Assembly: GCA_011372845.1 (NCBI GenBank)
Contig: DSAI01000112.1
Location: forward strand, 1-5,403
Origin: Actinomycetota bacterium
GTDB lineage: Bacteria > Actinomycetota > Coriobacteriia > Anaerosomatales > Anaerosomataceae
Reading direction: 5' to 3'
Length of the DNA: 5,403 nt
In this document: one piece after another, positions 1 through 5,403 of the stretch
Position numbering within the stretch: the first letter of the stretch is position 1
Layout of the letters: each line of letters opens with the position of its first letter
Notes under the pieces: generated by a model
Told to the model about the DNA's origin: nothing
Databases searched by the model: none
What the model saw: the letters and a program-made list of their open reading frames with translations, nothing else
Program-made: the position numbers and the translations under genes

Positions 1-1350
1 CGCGCGTGCAAGGAGTTGGGTATCAGGTCGGTGGCCGTCTTCTCGGAGGCTGACCGGGACTCCCTCCACGCACGGATGGCCGACCAGGCCGTGTGCGTGG
101 GTCCGGTGCCATCGTCGGCGAGCTACCTCAACATGCCCAACATCATCTCTGCGGCGCTCACGAGCGGCGCCGACGCCGTGCACCCGGGGTATGGGTTCCT
201 CGCGGAGAACGCGGCCTTCGCCCGCGCATGTGCCGACTCAGGCCTCGTGTTCGTGGGGCCTTCGGCGGATGCGATCGAGCGGATGGGCGACAAGGCGGTA
301 GCGCGCAGCACGATGATGGCTGCCGGTGTGCCATGCGTCCCCGGCAGTGACGGCGTTGTGGAAACGGCCGAAGAGGCGCTCGCTTTCGCTCGCGAGGTCG
401 GCTTCCCCGTGCTCATCAAGGCGTCCGCGGGCGGCGGCGGCAAGGGTATGCGTGTGGCCGCCGACGAGTCGGAACTCGTCCACAACTTCACCGCCGCCAA
501 GACGGAGGCCGCCGCGGCGTTCGGCAACGACGACGTGTATCTCGAGAAGTACCTGTCGCGGCCGCGGCATATCGAGATCCAGGTGCTCGCCGATACGCAC
601 GGCAACGCGATCTACCTCTACGAGCGTGACTGCTCGGTGCAGCGGCGTCACCAGAAGCTGATCGAGGAGGCGCCTTCACCCGCGCTCAGCGAGGAGTTGC
701 GGGCGGCGATGGGCGAAGCGGCCCTGAAGGCGGTTCGTGCAGTCGACTATGTGAACGCCGGCACCGTGGAGTTCCTGCTCGACACGGATGGCAGCTTCTT
801 CTTCATGGAGATGAATACGCGCGTACAGGTGGAGCATCCCGTGACCGAGCAGATCACCGGCGTGGACATCATCAAGGAGCAGATCCGGATCGCAGCCGGC
901 GACCGCATGACACATGCCTCGCAGGATTCGGTCACGCTCCGCGGTCACGCTATCGAGTTCCGCATCAACGCTGAGGATCCGATACACAACTTCCGCCCGC
1001 ACCCCGGAATGGTCGAGTGCTTCAACCCGCCGGGAGGGTTCGGTGTCCGCGTGGACAGCCACGTATACGGGGGGTACATGGTGCCCCCGTACTACGATTC
1101 CCTGCTCGCCAAGCTGATCGTATGGGGAGAGACCCGGGATGAGGCGGTCGCCCGCGGGCGCAGGGCGCTCGACGAGTTCATCGTCGTCGGCATCCCCACC
1201 ACCATCCCGTTCCACCAGTTCGTGGTGGAGGAACCGCACTTCGTGAAGGCCGAGGTCTATACTGACTACGTTGAGCGGCATGTCGACCAGGCTGCTCTGA
1301 ACGCGTTCGTGATCGACGGCTCCCGACCCGAGGAGGGGCACGATGTCTGA
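1..1350 (+). CDS. accC: Biotin carboxylase subunit of acetyl-CoA carboxylase (5' partial)
   Basis: Catalyses ATP- and bicarbonate-dependent carboxylation of biotin on the carrier protein (AccB), the first half-reaction of acetyl-CoA carboxylase, in the cytoplasm. The frame is open from base 1 and begins with RACKELGI, which matches E. coli AccC from residue 19, so about 18 N-terminal codons lie outside the window; the TTG at 16 is internal. Counting visible codons from base 1: the ATP-grasp domain has K98, K140 and the glycine-rich loop GGGGKG at about 144-149; ERDCSVQRRHQK at about 208-219; catalytic and metal-site residues E257, E270, N272 and R274 in EMNTRVQVEHPV; and the biotin-pocket arginine at about 350 in GGFGVRVDSH. 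The C-terminal biotin carboxylase domain is complete and no key residue is missing. The end overlaps the next gene by 8 nt. A biotin carboxylase of a pyruvate or propionyl carboxylase is possible, but the neighbour favours fatty-acid synthesis. Confidence 0.95.
   Translation, partial: RACKELGIRSVAVFSEADRDSLHARMADQAVCVGPVPSSASYLNMPNIISAALTSGADAVHPGYGFLAENAAFARACADSGLVFVGPSADAIERMGDKAVARSTMMAAGVPCVPGSDGVVETAEEALAFAREVGFPVLIKASAGGGGKGMRVAADESELVHNFTAAKTEAAAAFGNDDVYLEKYLSRPRHIEIQVLADTHGNAIYLYERDCSVQRRHQKLIEEAPSPALSEELRAAMGEAALKAVRAVDYVNAGTVEFLLDTDGSFFFMEMNTRVQVEHPVTEQITGVDIIKEQIRIAAGDRMTHASQDSVTLRGHAIEFRINAEDPIHNFRPHPGMVECFNPPGGFGVRVDSHVYGGYMVPPYYDSLLAKLIVWGETRDEAVARGRRALDEFIVVGIPTTIPFHQFVVEEPHFVKAEVYTDYVERHVDQAALNAFVIDGSRPEEGHDV
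1331..1336 (+). promoter_or_regulatory. Shine-Dalgarno for the Asp23/Gls24 gene, inside accC
   Basis: AGGAGG lies 6 nt before the ATG at 1343, within the last codons of accC (RPEEGHDV). It is a perfect core match to the anti-SD and fixes the downstream start. Because it sits in translated accC sequence and the genes overlap by 8 nt, translation of the two is probably coupled. Confidence 0.8.
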
Positions 1351-1693
1351 GGAGATCACGCTGGACGGCATCGGGGTCGCCCCGGGCGTCCTCGAGACCA
1401 TCGCCCAGGTGGCTACGCAGTCCGTGGAGGGCGTGGCGGCGATCGTACTGGCTGCGGGCGGACTCGCGGGGCTTGTGCCCAAGGGTGCGGCTCGCGGTGT
1501 GGTGGTCGAGGTGGGAGAGGGTAACGAGCTCACCGCGAGCGTGCGGATCAGCGCATCGTATGGCAGGCCGCTGCGTGAGGTGGCGACCGAGGTCCAGCGT
1601 GCGGTCACGGATGCCTTGCTCACGCACACCGGCCAGGCGGTCGCTTCCGTCGACGTGTACGTCGACGGGGTCGTCTTCCCGGACGAGCAGTGA
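1343..1693 (+). CDS. Asp23/Gls24 (DUF322, YqhY-like) family envelope stress protein
   Basis: Encodes 116 residues, the usual size for short Asp23/Gls24 proteins. The family pattern is visible: GVAPGVLETIAQVAT at about 11-25 (the conserved I/V-x-x-V-x-x-x-IA helix), then VEGV, a central strand ending in VRISASYG at about 67-74, an amphipathic helix with LREVATEVQRAV, and a final strand VASVDVYVDGVVF. There is no signal peptide or membrane segment, so it is probably cytoplasmic or peripherally membrane-associated. Family knowledge: B. subtilis YqhY is encoded beside accBC, and its loss is linked to disturbed acetyl-CoA carboxylase activity; other members anchor at the membrane through AmaP. The 8-nt overlap with accC is therefore meaningful, and I infer a role in tuning malonyl-CoA supply or envelope homeostasis. 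The molecular activity of the family is not established. The start is set by the strong SD at 1331. Confidence 0.88.
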   Translation: MSEEITLDGIGVAPGVLETIAQVATQSVEGVAAIVLAAGGLAGLVPKGAARGVVVEVGEGNELTASVRISASYGRPLREVATEVQRAVTDALLTHTGQAVASVDVYVDGVVFPDEQ

Positions 1694-1713
1694 CGTACGG
1701 TAGACCGGGTACG
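1694..1713 (+). other. Small inverted repeat just upstream of nusB
   Basis: CGTAC (1694-1698) pairs with GTACG (1709-1713), and inside it GG (1699-1700) can pair with CC (1705-1706) around a TAGA loop, leaving two unpaired G. The stem begins at the base after the Asp23/Gls24 stop and ends 5 nt before the nusB ATG. It has no U-tract, so it is not a classical terminator. It could affect nusB initiation or be chance. Confidence 0.2.
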
Positions 1714-1718
1714 GGTAG

Positions 1719-2174
1719 ATGATGCTCGAGCGAACCCGCGCGCGCCGTCAGGCGCTCCAGATACTCTACCAGCGCGATATCACCGGGCAGGAGGTCCGGT
1801 CGATACTCGACACCCGATCGTTCAACGACGAGGACGGGGAGCCCTCCGACTACTGTCGCGAGCTCGTGCTCGGCACAGAGGCGCGCCAGGGCGAGGTGGA
1901 TGCGCGCATCGAAGCCACCTCACAGCATTGGTCGTTGATGCGTATGCCGTTCGTGGACCGGAACATCTTGCGTCTGGCCGTGTACGAGATCATGTTCGAG
2001 GAGGACGTTCCGGCCTCGGTGGCTATCAACGAGGCCGTCGAGCTGGCCAAGGCGTACGGCGGTGACGATTCGCCCAAGTTCGTCAACGGGGTGCTCGGCA
2101 AGATCGCGGAGCTGCGTGGCGAGCCGGTACCGGACGACGTGACCGATGACGTGGAACATGAGGAAGGGGTCTGA
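1719..2174 (+). CDS. nusB: Transcription antitermination factor NusB
   Basis: NusB pairs with NusE (ribosomal protein S10), binds boxA RNA in the leader and spacer of rRNA operons, and keeps RNA polymerase processive. At 151 residues it is close to the family norm of about 140. Visible features: the arginine-rich N-terminal helix RTRARRQALQILYQRD (about 5-20) typical of boxA binding; a central helix with PFVDRNILRLAVYEI (about 77-91); INEAVELAK (103-111); and the signature SPKFVNGVLGKI (118-129). An acidic tail of about 15 residues (PDDVTDDVEHEEGV) follows the fold. Two adjacent ATG codons (1719, 1722) could start the protein, and neither has a clear SD, so initiation may rely on coupling to the gene ending 25 nt upstream. 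The tail codons contain the purine-rich stretch that may serve as the xseB SD. Confidence 0.95.
   Translation: MMLERTRARRQALQILYQRDITGQEVRSILDTRSFNDEDGEPSDYCRELVLGTEARQGEVDARIEATSQHWSLMRMPFVDRNILRLAVYEIMFEEDVPASVAINEAVELAKAYGGDDSPKFVNGVLGKIAELRGEPVPDDVTDDVEHEEGV
2160..2169 (+). promoter_or_regulatory. Probable ribosome binding site of xseB, inside nusB
   Basis: GAGGAAGGGG in the last codons of nusB is the only SD-like sequence before the xseB ATG at 2181. The spacing of about 11-13 nt is longer than ideal. It places the xseB binding site under ribosomes finishing nusB, which suggests coupling. Confidence 0.45.
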
Positions 2175-2180
2175 CCGGCG

Positions 2181-2552
2181 ATGGCGGATGAGAAGTACAC
2201 GTTCGAGACCGCGCGGGTCAGGCTGGAGGAGATCGCCGCAGAGGCGCGCAAGAAGGACACGTCGCTCGAGAAGAGCCTCGACCTGCTCGAGGAGGGCGTC
2301 CGCCTCGCGAACATCTGCACCGAGCTCGTCGACCACACGGACATGAGTGCCGCTCCTGCGCCCGGGAGCGGAGAGGTCGACGGCGTCGGTGGATCGGATG
2401 ATGCGTCCGGGGCCGGTGACGTGGTCGTTCCCGACATCGAAGGCACGGCCGCTGAAGACGATGTGCCGGGTCAGCCGCTCAACGGCGCGGACCCCGACGA
2501 GGGTGTCGATGCCACGGGTGACGCGCAGCAGGCCGACGCATCGGCAGAGTGA
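2181..2552 (+). CDS. xseB: Exodeoxyribonuclease VII small subunit with acidic C-terminal tail
   Basis: XseB is the small non-catalytic subunit of exonuclease VII, which degrades single-stranded DNA into acid-soluble oligonucleotides; several copies bind one XseA. Residues 8-54 align without gaps to E. coli XseB: FETARVRLEEIAAEARKKDT matches [20 protein letters not shown], and SLEKSLDLLEEGVRLA matches the PLEEALNEFERGVQLA region. The family core therefore spans helices 1, 2 and part of 3. After DHTD (51-54) the usual continuation of helix 3 is absent. It is replaced by 69 residues (55-123) rich in Gly, Ala, Asp and Glu, with 17 acidic and no Lys, Arg or aromatic residues, and probably disordered. 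The protein is 123 aa against a usual 70-85. Third codon positions in the tail remain GC-rich, so the frame looks genuinely coding. No xseA lies beside it. The assignment rests on the short core. Confidence 0.8.
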   Translation: MADEKYTFETARVRLEEIAAEARKKDTSLEKSLDLLEEGVRLANICTELVDHTDMSAAPAPGSGEVDGVGGSDDASGAGDVVVPDIEGTAAEDDVPGQPLNGADPDEGVDATGDAQQADASAE

Positions 2553-2576
2553 CCGGCCAGTTACGGCAGGGTTGCG

Positions 2577-2597
2577 GCGCTGGCATTCGTGCAGCGC
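2577..2597 (+). other. Hairpin with TTCG loop between xseB and dxs
   Basis: GCGCTG (2577-2582) pairs with CAGCGC (2592-2597). With G2583 bulged, CA (2584-2585) pairs with TG (2590-2591), giving an 8-bp stem closed by a TTCG tetraloop. It starts 25 nt after the xseB stop. No T-run follows, so it is at best a weak or high-GC-type terminator of the upstream genes, or an RNA stability element. It also covers the region where a -35 element for the promoter at 2603 would lie. Confidence 0.3.
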
Positions 2598-2602
2598 GCG
2601 GG

Positions 2603-2611
2603 TGGTACGAT
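2603..2611 (+). promoter_or_regulatory. Candidate extended -10 promoter for dxs
   Basis: TGGTACGAT fits the extended -10 pattern TGn-TAnnnT, with hexamer TACGAT matching four of six consensus positions. It lies in the only sizeable gap of the window, and transcription would start near 2618, leaving a leader of about 45 nt before the dxs GTG. No good -35 is present at 16-18 bp spacing (the 17-bp position reads GCATTC), which is tolerable for an extended -10 promoter. Read by eye only. Confidence 0.4.
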
Positions 2612-2662
2612 GGGAACCCAGGGTGCCGTCGCGACCCCCACGCACGGGAGTGTGCCTGATCA

Positions 2663-4597
2663 GTGTCACAGACGCCCATTCTTGATTCCATAAACGAACC
2701 GGCCGCTCTGAAGGCGCTCAGCAGCGAGGAGCTCACGCAGCTGGCTGCCGAGATCCGGGCGACCCTCATCGCTACCGTCTCTGAGACGGGCGGTCATCTC
2801 GCGCCGAACCTTGGTGTCGTGGAGCTCACGCTGGGCCTTCACCGGGCGCTCGACTGCCCCGCTGACAGCGTGATCTGGGATGTAGGCCACCAGGCGTACG
2901 TCCACAAGCTCATCACGGGGCGCAGGGAGGGATTCGGCACGCTGCGCACGTACGGCGGCGTCTGCGGGTTCCCGAAGCGCACTGAGAGCCCCTATGACGT
3001 GCACGACACGGGGCACGCGAGCACGTCGATCTCGGTGGCGCTGGGTCTCGCCGCTGCGCGCGATCTGAACGGCACGGACGAGACCATCGTAGCGGTGATC
3101 GGCGACGGATCGCTGACCGGGGGCATGGCGTTCGAGGCGCTGGACCATGCGGGCCACCTGGGCTCGCGGCTCATCGTGCTCCTGAACGACAACGAGATGT
3201 CGATCGCGCCCAATGTGGGGGCCCTGTCGAGCTACCTGGCGCGCGTGAGGCTCGACCGCCGATACCGTCGCCTCAGAGATGATGTGGAGTCGGCGCTCGC
3301 TTGCACAAGGGTCGGTGCGGCGATGGTGGCTGCCGGCGAGGCCGCCAAGGAGTCGGTGAAACAACTCATCGTGCCGGGGATGCTCTTCGAGGAACTCGGC
3401 ATCCAGTACGTCGGCCCCATCGACGGCCATGACATCGCCCAGGTGCAGAACGCGATAACCTGGGCCAAGAGCGCCGACGGTCCCGTGCTTGTGCATGCGG
3501 TCACGCGCAAGGGCATGGGATACACGCACGCTGAGGACCGCCCCGACGAGTTCCATGGCGTGAGCCCGTTCTCCGTGGAGACGGGCCGTGCGAACGGCGG
3601 CGGCCCCAAGCCGCTCAGCTACACGCAAGTCTTCGGCGATGCGATCGTGACCGAGGCCGAGCACGATCAGCGCATCGTCGCCATCACGGCGGCCATGCCG
3701 GCGGGAACGGGGCTCACGGCGTTCGCGGAGCGCTTCCCAGACCGGTTCTTCGACGTAGGCATAGCCGAGCAGCACGCGGTGGGTCTGGCCGCTGGGCTCG
3801 CACATGGCGGCCAGATACCCGTGGTAGCGATCTACTCGACCTTCATCCAGCGCGCTTACGACCAGGTGATCATGGACGCGGCTCTCCAGGGTCTCCACGT
3901 GGTCTTCTGTCTCGACCGGGCGGGTCTCGTGGGCGAGGACGGCCCTACGCACCACGGCGTCTTCGACCTGACGTTCCTACGGTCCGTTCCCAGTCTCGCC
4001 GTGATGGCGCCGTCCAACGAGGCCGAGCTGGCGGACATGCTGCATACCGCACTCGCCATGGACGGTCCGGTGGCGATCAGGTATCCGAGAGGCGCTGGTC
4101 GCGGAGTGGCGCTGCCCGCTGAGCCGCGGATGCTCACCCTCGGTGTCTCCGAGACGGTGTGTCAGGGAGAGGACGTCGCCCTCCTGGCCATCGGGCGGAT
4201 GGTCGAGACAGCCGAGCGTGCGGCCGAGTCGCTCGCGACGCACGGCGTCGGGGCTGAAGTGGTGGACATGCGTTGGGTGAAGCCTCTCGACCGCGATGCG
4301 GTGAGGAGAGCTGCCGATAGGCCGCTCATCGTGACCCTGGAGGAGAACACCGGTGAAGGTGGCTTCGGCGGCGCCGTGATGGAGACCCTCGCTGAGGAGG
4401 CGATCACAGTCCCCGTCATGAAGATCGCGATTCCCGATTGCTTCGTGACGCACGGGAAGACGAGCATCCTGCTCGAAGAGGTCGGACTCACGCCTGAGTC
4501 GGTGACCGATGCGATCCTGCGGAGGCTGGCGGCTCTGCGTGAAGCGGAAGGTGCGATCGTAGATGACGGCGCGCAGGCTCGACGTCGAGCTCGTTAG
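2663..4597 (+). CDS. dxs: 1-deoxy-D-xylulose-5-phosphate synthase
   Basis: Condenses pyruvate with glyceraldehyde 3-phosphate, with thiamine diphosphate and magnesium, to give 1-deoxy-D-xylulose 5-phosphate. This is the first step of the MEP isoprenoid pathway and also supplies thiamine and pyridoxal synthesis. At 644 aa it is full length (E. coli 620). Domain I carries GGHLAPNLGVVE (H45), WDVGHQAY (H75), GHASTSIS (117-124) and the ThDP motif from GDGS (147-150) to NDN (175-177). Domain II has FFDVGIAEQH with catalytic E369, and GEDGPTHHG with H431. Domain III follows (VDMRWVKPLD, LEENTGEGGFGG). The GTG start is the only plausible one: an in-frame TGA lies at 2657-2659 and no other good start precedes the conserved region. 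A GGGAG at 2646-2650 is a distant SD. The last residues (DDGAQARRRAR) are overlapped by tlyA. The ispA often found just upstream is not here. Confidence 0.97.
   Translation: MSQTPILDSINEPAALKALSSEELTQLAAEIRATLIATVSETGGHLAPNLGVVELTLGLHRALDCPADSVIWDVGHQAYVHKLITGRREGFGTLRTYGGVCGFPKRTESPYDVHDTGHASTSISVALGLAAARDLNGTDETIVAVIGDGSLTGGMAFEALDHAGHLGSRLIVLLNDNEMSIAPNVGALSSYLARVRLDRRYRRLRDDVESALACTRVGAAMVAAGEAAKESVKQLIVPGMLFEELGIQYVGPIDGHDIAQVQNAITWAKSADGPVLVHAVTRKGMGYTHAEDRPDEFHGVSPFSVETGRANGGGPKPLSYTQVFGDAIVTEAEHDQRIVAITAAMPAGTGLTAFAERFPDRFFDVGIAEQHAVGLAAGLAHGGQIPVVAIYSTFIQRAYDQVIMDAALQGLHVVFCLDRAGLVGEDGPTHHGVFDLTFLRSVPSLAVMAPSNEAELADMLHTALAMDGPVAIRYPRGAGRGVALPAEPRMLTLGVSETVCQGEDVALLAIGRMVETAERAAESLATHGVGAEVVDMRWVKPLDRDAVRRAADRPLIVTLEENTGEGGFGGAVMETLAEEAITVPVMKIAIPDCFVTHGKTSILLEEVGLTPESVTDAILRRLAALREAEGAIVDDGAQARRRAR
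4546..4553 (+). promoter_or_regulatory. Probable ribosome binding site of tlyA, inside dxs
   Basis: GGAAGGTG ends 9 nt before the ATG at 4563. Its AAGGTG half complements the 3' end of 16S rRNA. It supports 4563 as the tlyA start despite the long overlap with dxs. Confidence 0.5.
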
Positions 4598-5357
4598 CAG
4601 GGGCCTTGCGCGATCGCGAGAGCAGGCCCGGGGTGTCATCCTCGCCGGTGATGTGAGCGTCGACGGCGTGATGGTGTCCAAGGCTGGTGCGCCCGTGGAG
4701 CCTGACGCTGAGATCCTCGTGGTCGAGCGGCCCCAGTACGTATCGCGCGGCGGCCACAAGCTGGCGGGGGCGCTTGACTCCTTCGGCGTCGATCCTTCAG
4801 GCGTGCGCGCCGTCGATGTGGGAGCCTCCACAGGCGGCTTCACGGACTGTCTGCTGCAGCGGGGCGCACGCTCCGTGACGGCCATCGACGTCGGCTACGG
4901 GCAACTCGCCTGGTCGCTCCGCAACGATCCTCGTGTCCACGTGCTGGAACGCACGAACATCCGCACTGCCGATCCGGAGCGGCTCGGAGGACCGTACGAC
5001 ATGGCGGTCATAGACGTTTCGTTCATCGGCTTGTCCAAGGTCCTGCCGGCGGTGCGTACGATCCTGGCCGATGACGCCGTCTGTCTCGCTCTGGTTAAGC
5101 CTCAGTTCGAAGCCGGTAAAGGACGTATCGGTAAGAAAGGTGTGGTGCGCGATCCAGCGGTCCATCGTGATGTGCTGGGTTCGGTGCTGGCCTCTGCGGA
5201 GCAGGGCGGGTGGGCAGTCTGCGGTCTCGGCTGGTCACCCATCACGGGTCCGGAAGGTAATATCGAATTCTGGGTGTGTCTCAGACCGGGAGGCGAGCCG
5301 GTCAAGGTGGATGTCGATGCGATCGTAGAGGCGGCGCATGCCGCATTGGGAGGCTAG
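4563..5357 (+). CDS. tlyA: TlyA family rRNA 2'-O-methyltransferase (S4 + FtsJ-like domains)
   Basis: TlyA enzymes transfer methyl from S-adenosylmethionine to ribose 2'-OH of rRNA. In mycobacteria the targets are 16S C1409 and 23S C1920, and loss gives capreomycin/viomycin resistance. At 264 aa it matches the family length. Residues 1-58 form an S4 RNA-binding domain (RRLDVELVSRGLARSREQAR, then VSVDGVMVSKAG). The linker YVSRGGHKL follows, then a Rossmann methyltransferase with the SAM loop VGASTGGFTD (86-95), AIDVGYGQL (107-115), VIDVSF (149-154), LVKPQFE (177-183) and GNIEFWV (232-238). The K-D-K-E catalytic tetrad is intact as K66, D151, K179 and E235. The start at 4563 is needed to keep the S4 domain complete, so the 35-nt overlap with dxs appears real. 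Some family members are annotated as hemolysins; rRNA methylation is the better-supported role. Whether this one modifies 16S, 23S or both cannot be read here. Confidence 0.93.
   Translation: MTARRLDVELVSRGLARSREQARGVILAGDVSVDGVMVSKAGAPVEPDAEILVVERPQYVSRGGHKLAGALDSFGVDPSGVRAVDVGASTGGFTDCLLQRGARSVTAIDVGYGQLAWSLRNDPRVHVLERTNIRTADPERLGGPYDMAVIDVSFIGLSKVLPAVRTILADDAVCLALVKPQFEAGKGRIGKKGVVRDPAVHRDVLGSVLASAEQGGWAVCGLGWSPITGPEGNIEFWVCLRPGGEPVKVDVDAIVEAAHAALGG
5348..5353 (+). promoter_or_regulatory. Shine-Dalgarno of the downstream nadK-like gene
   Basis: GGGAGG in the final tlyA codons (LGG) lies 5 nt before the GTG at 5359. It supports GTG as a true start and translational coupling across the 1-nt gap. 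Confidence 0.7.
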
Positions 5358-5358
5358 C

Positions 5359-5403
5359 GTGCGTGTACTGCTCGTTCCAAACCCGATGAACCCTCGCTCC
5401 ATC
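5359..5403 (+). CDS. nadK: Probable NAD kinase, N-terminal fragment (3' cut by window end)
   Basis: GTG opens a frame reading MRVLLVPNPMNPRSI, still open at the last base. The hydrophobic first strand followed by PNP resembles the N-terminus of NAD kinases (ATP:NAD 2'-phosphotransferase, which makes NADP in the cytoplasm), before the GGDGT motif that would lie beyond the window. The context agrees: NAD kinase commonly sits between tlyA and recN in Gram-positive bacteria. The start is one base after the tlyA stop with a strong SD. Only 15 residues are visible, so the identity leans on gene order; another Rossmann-type protein is possible. Confidence 0.65.
   Translation, partial: MRVLLVPNPMNPRSI

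Noticed and set aside
16..18. TTG as the start of biotin carboxylase
   Set aside because: The codons before it (RACKE) match the conserved family sequence, so the gene begins upstream of the window.
676..1629. 317-codon - strand frame spanning accC and the Asp23/Gls24 gene
   Set aside because: It lies opposite two well-supported genes and shows no recognisable motif; a GC-rich shadow frame explains it.
2343..2552. Frameshift or fused pseudogene at the XseB tail
   Set aside because: The frame keeps GC-rich third positions and ends in a clean stop, and no alternative frame restores the missing helix by eye.
2610..2693. 27-codon upstream frame (ATG at 2610) overlapping the dxs start
   Set aside because: It overlaps the candidate -10 element, so the proposed transcript would not contain its start; there is no SD and no sign of selection.
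2666..3955. Long open frame on the - strand (429 codons) opposite dxs
   Set aside because: It is antisense to an unmistakable dxs, resembles no protein family I know, and is rich in Arg, His and Val as expected for a high-GC codon shadow.
3977..4885. 302-codon - strand frame across the dxs/tlyA junction
   Set aside because: It is antisense to conserved domains of both genes and its composition is a mirror of theirs.
1..5403. Novel defence, mobile or biosynthetic system
   Set aside because: All sequence is accounted for by housekeeping genes in a conserved order; no transposase, integrase, long repeats, CRISPR array or unexplained gap was seen.

Overview
This window is a high-GC chromosomal stretch of a bacterium, with all genes on the + strand and packed head to tail. 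It holds six recognisable housekeeping genes plus the first 15 codons of a seventh. The order is accC (5' end cut by the window), an Asp23/Gls24-family gene, nusB, xseB, dxs, tlyA and the start of a probable NAD kinase gene. GC-rich codon use, G/C-rich third positions and this gene order (close to the accBC-yqhY-nusB-xseAB-ispA-dxs-tlyA-recN neighbourhood of Gram-positive bacteria, with NAD kinase between tlyA and recN) suggest an actinobacterial lineage, possibly Coriobacteriia. The taxonomic call is inference from gene order and composition only.

Layout: bases 1-1350 encode nearly all of biotin carboxylase. Its last bases overlap the Asp23/Gls24 gene (1343-1693), whose Shine-Dalgarno lies inside accC. 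nusB (1719-2174) follows after 25 nt and xseB (2181-2552) after 6 nt. A 110-nt gap (2553-2662) is the only real intergenic space. It holds a hairpin and an extended -10 promoter candidate ahead of dxs (2663-4597). tlyA (4563-5357) overlaps the end of dxs by 35 nt. One base after the tlyA stop, a GTG with a good Shine-Dalgarno opens a frame reading like the N-terminus of NAD kinase, cut by the window end.

Functionally, accC and the Asp23/Gls24 gene belong to fatty-acid precursor supply and cell-envelope homeostasis. nusB serves rRNA transcription antitermination and xseB DNA repair. dxs makes the first committed intermediate of the MEP isoprenoid pathway, tlyA methylates rRNA and nadK makes NADP. 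Spacing and overlaps suggest one or two co-transcribed units, with a possible internal promoter before dxs.

I saw no mobile element, CRISPR array, tRNA, rRNA or long repeat, and no evidence of a novel defence or biosynthetic system. The most notable points are modest: an XseB with a shortened C-terminal helix and a long acidic tail and no xseA beside it, the 35-nt dxs/tlyA overlap, and possible control elements before dxs and nusB.
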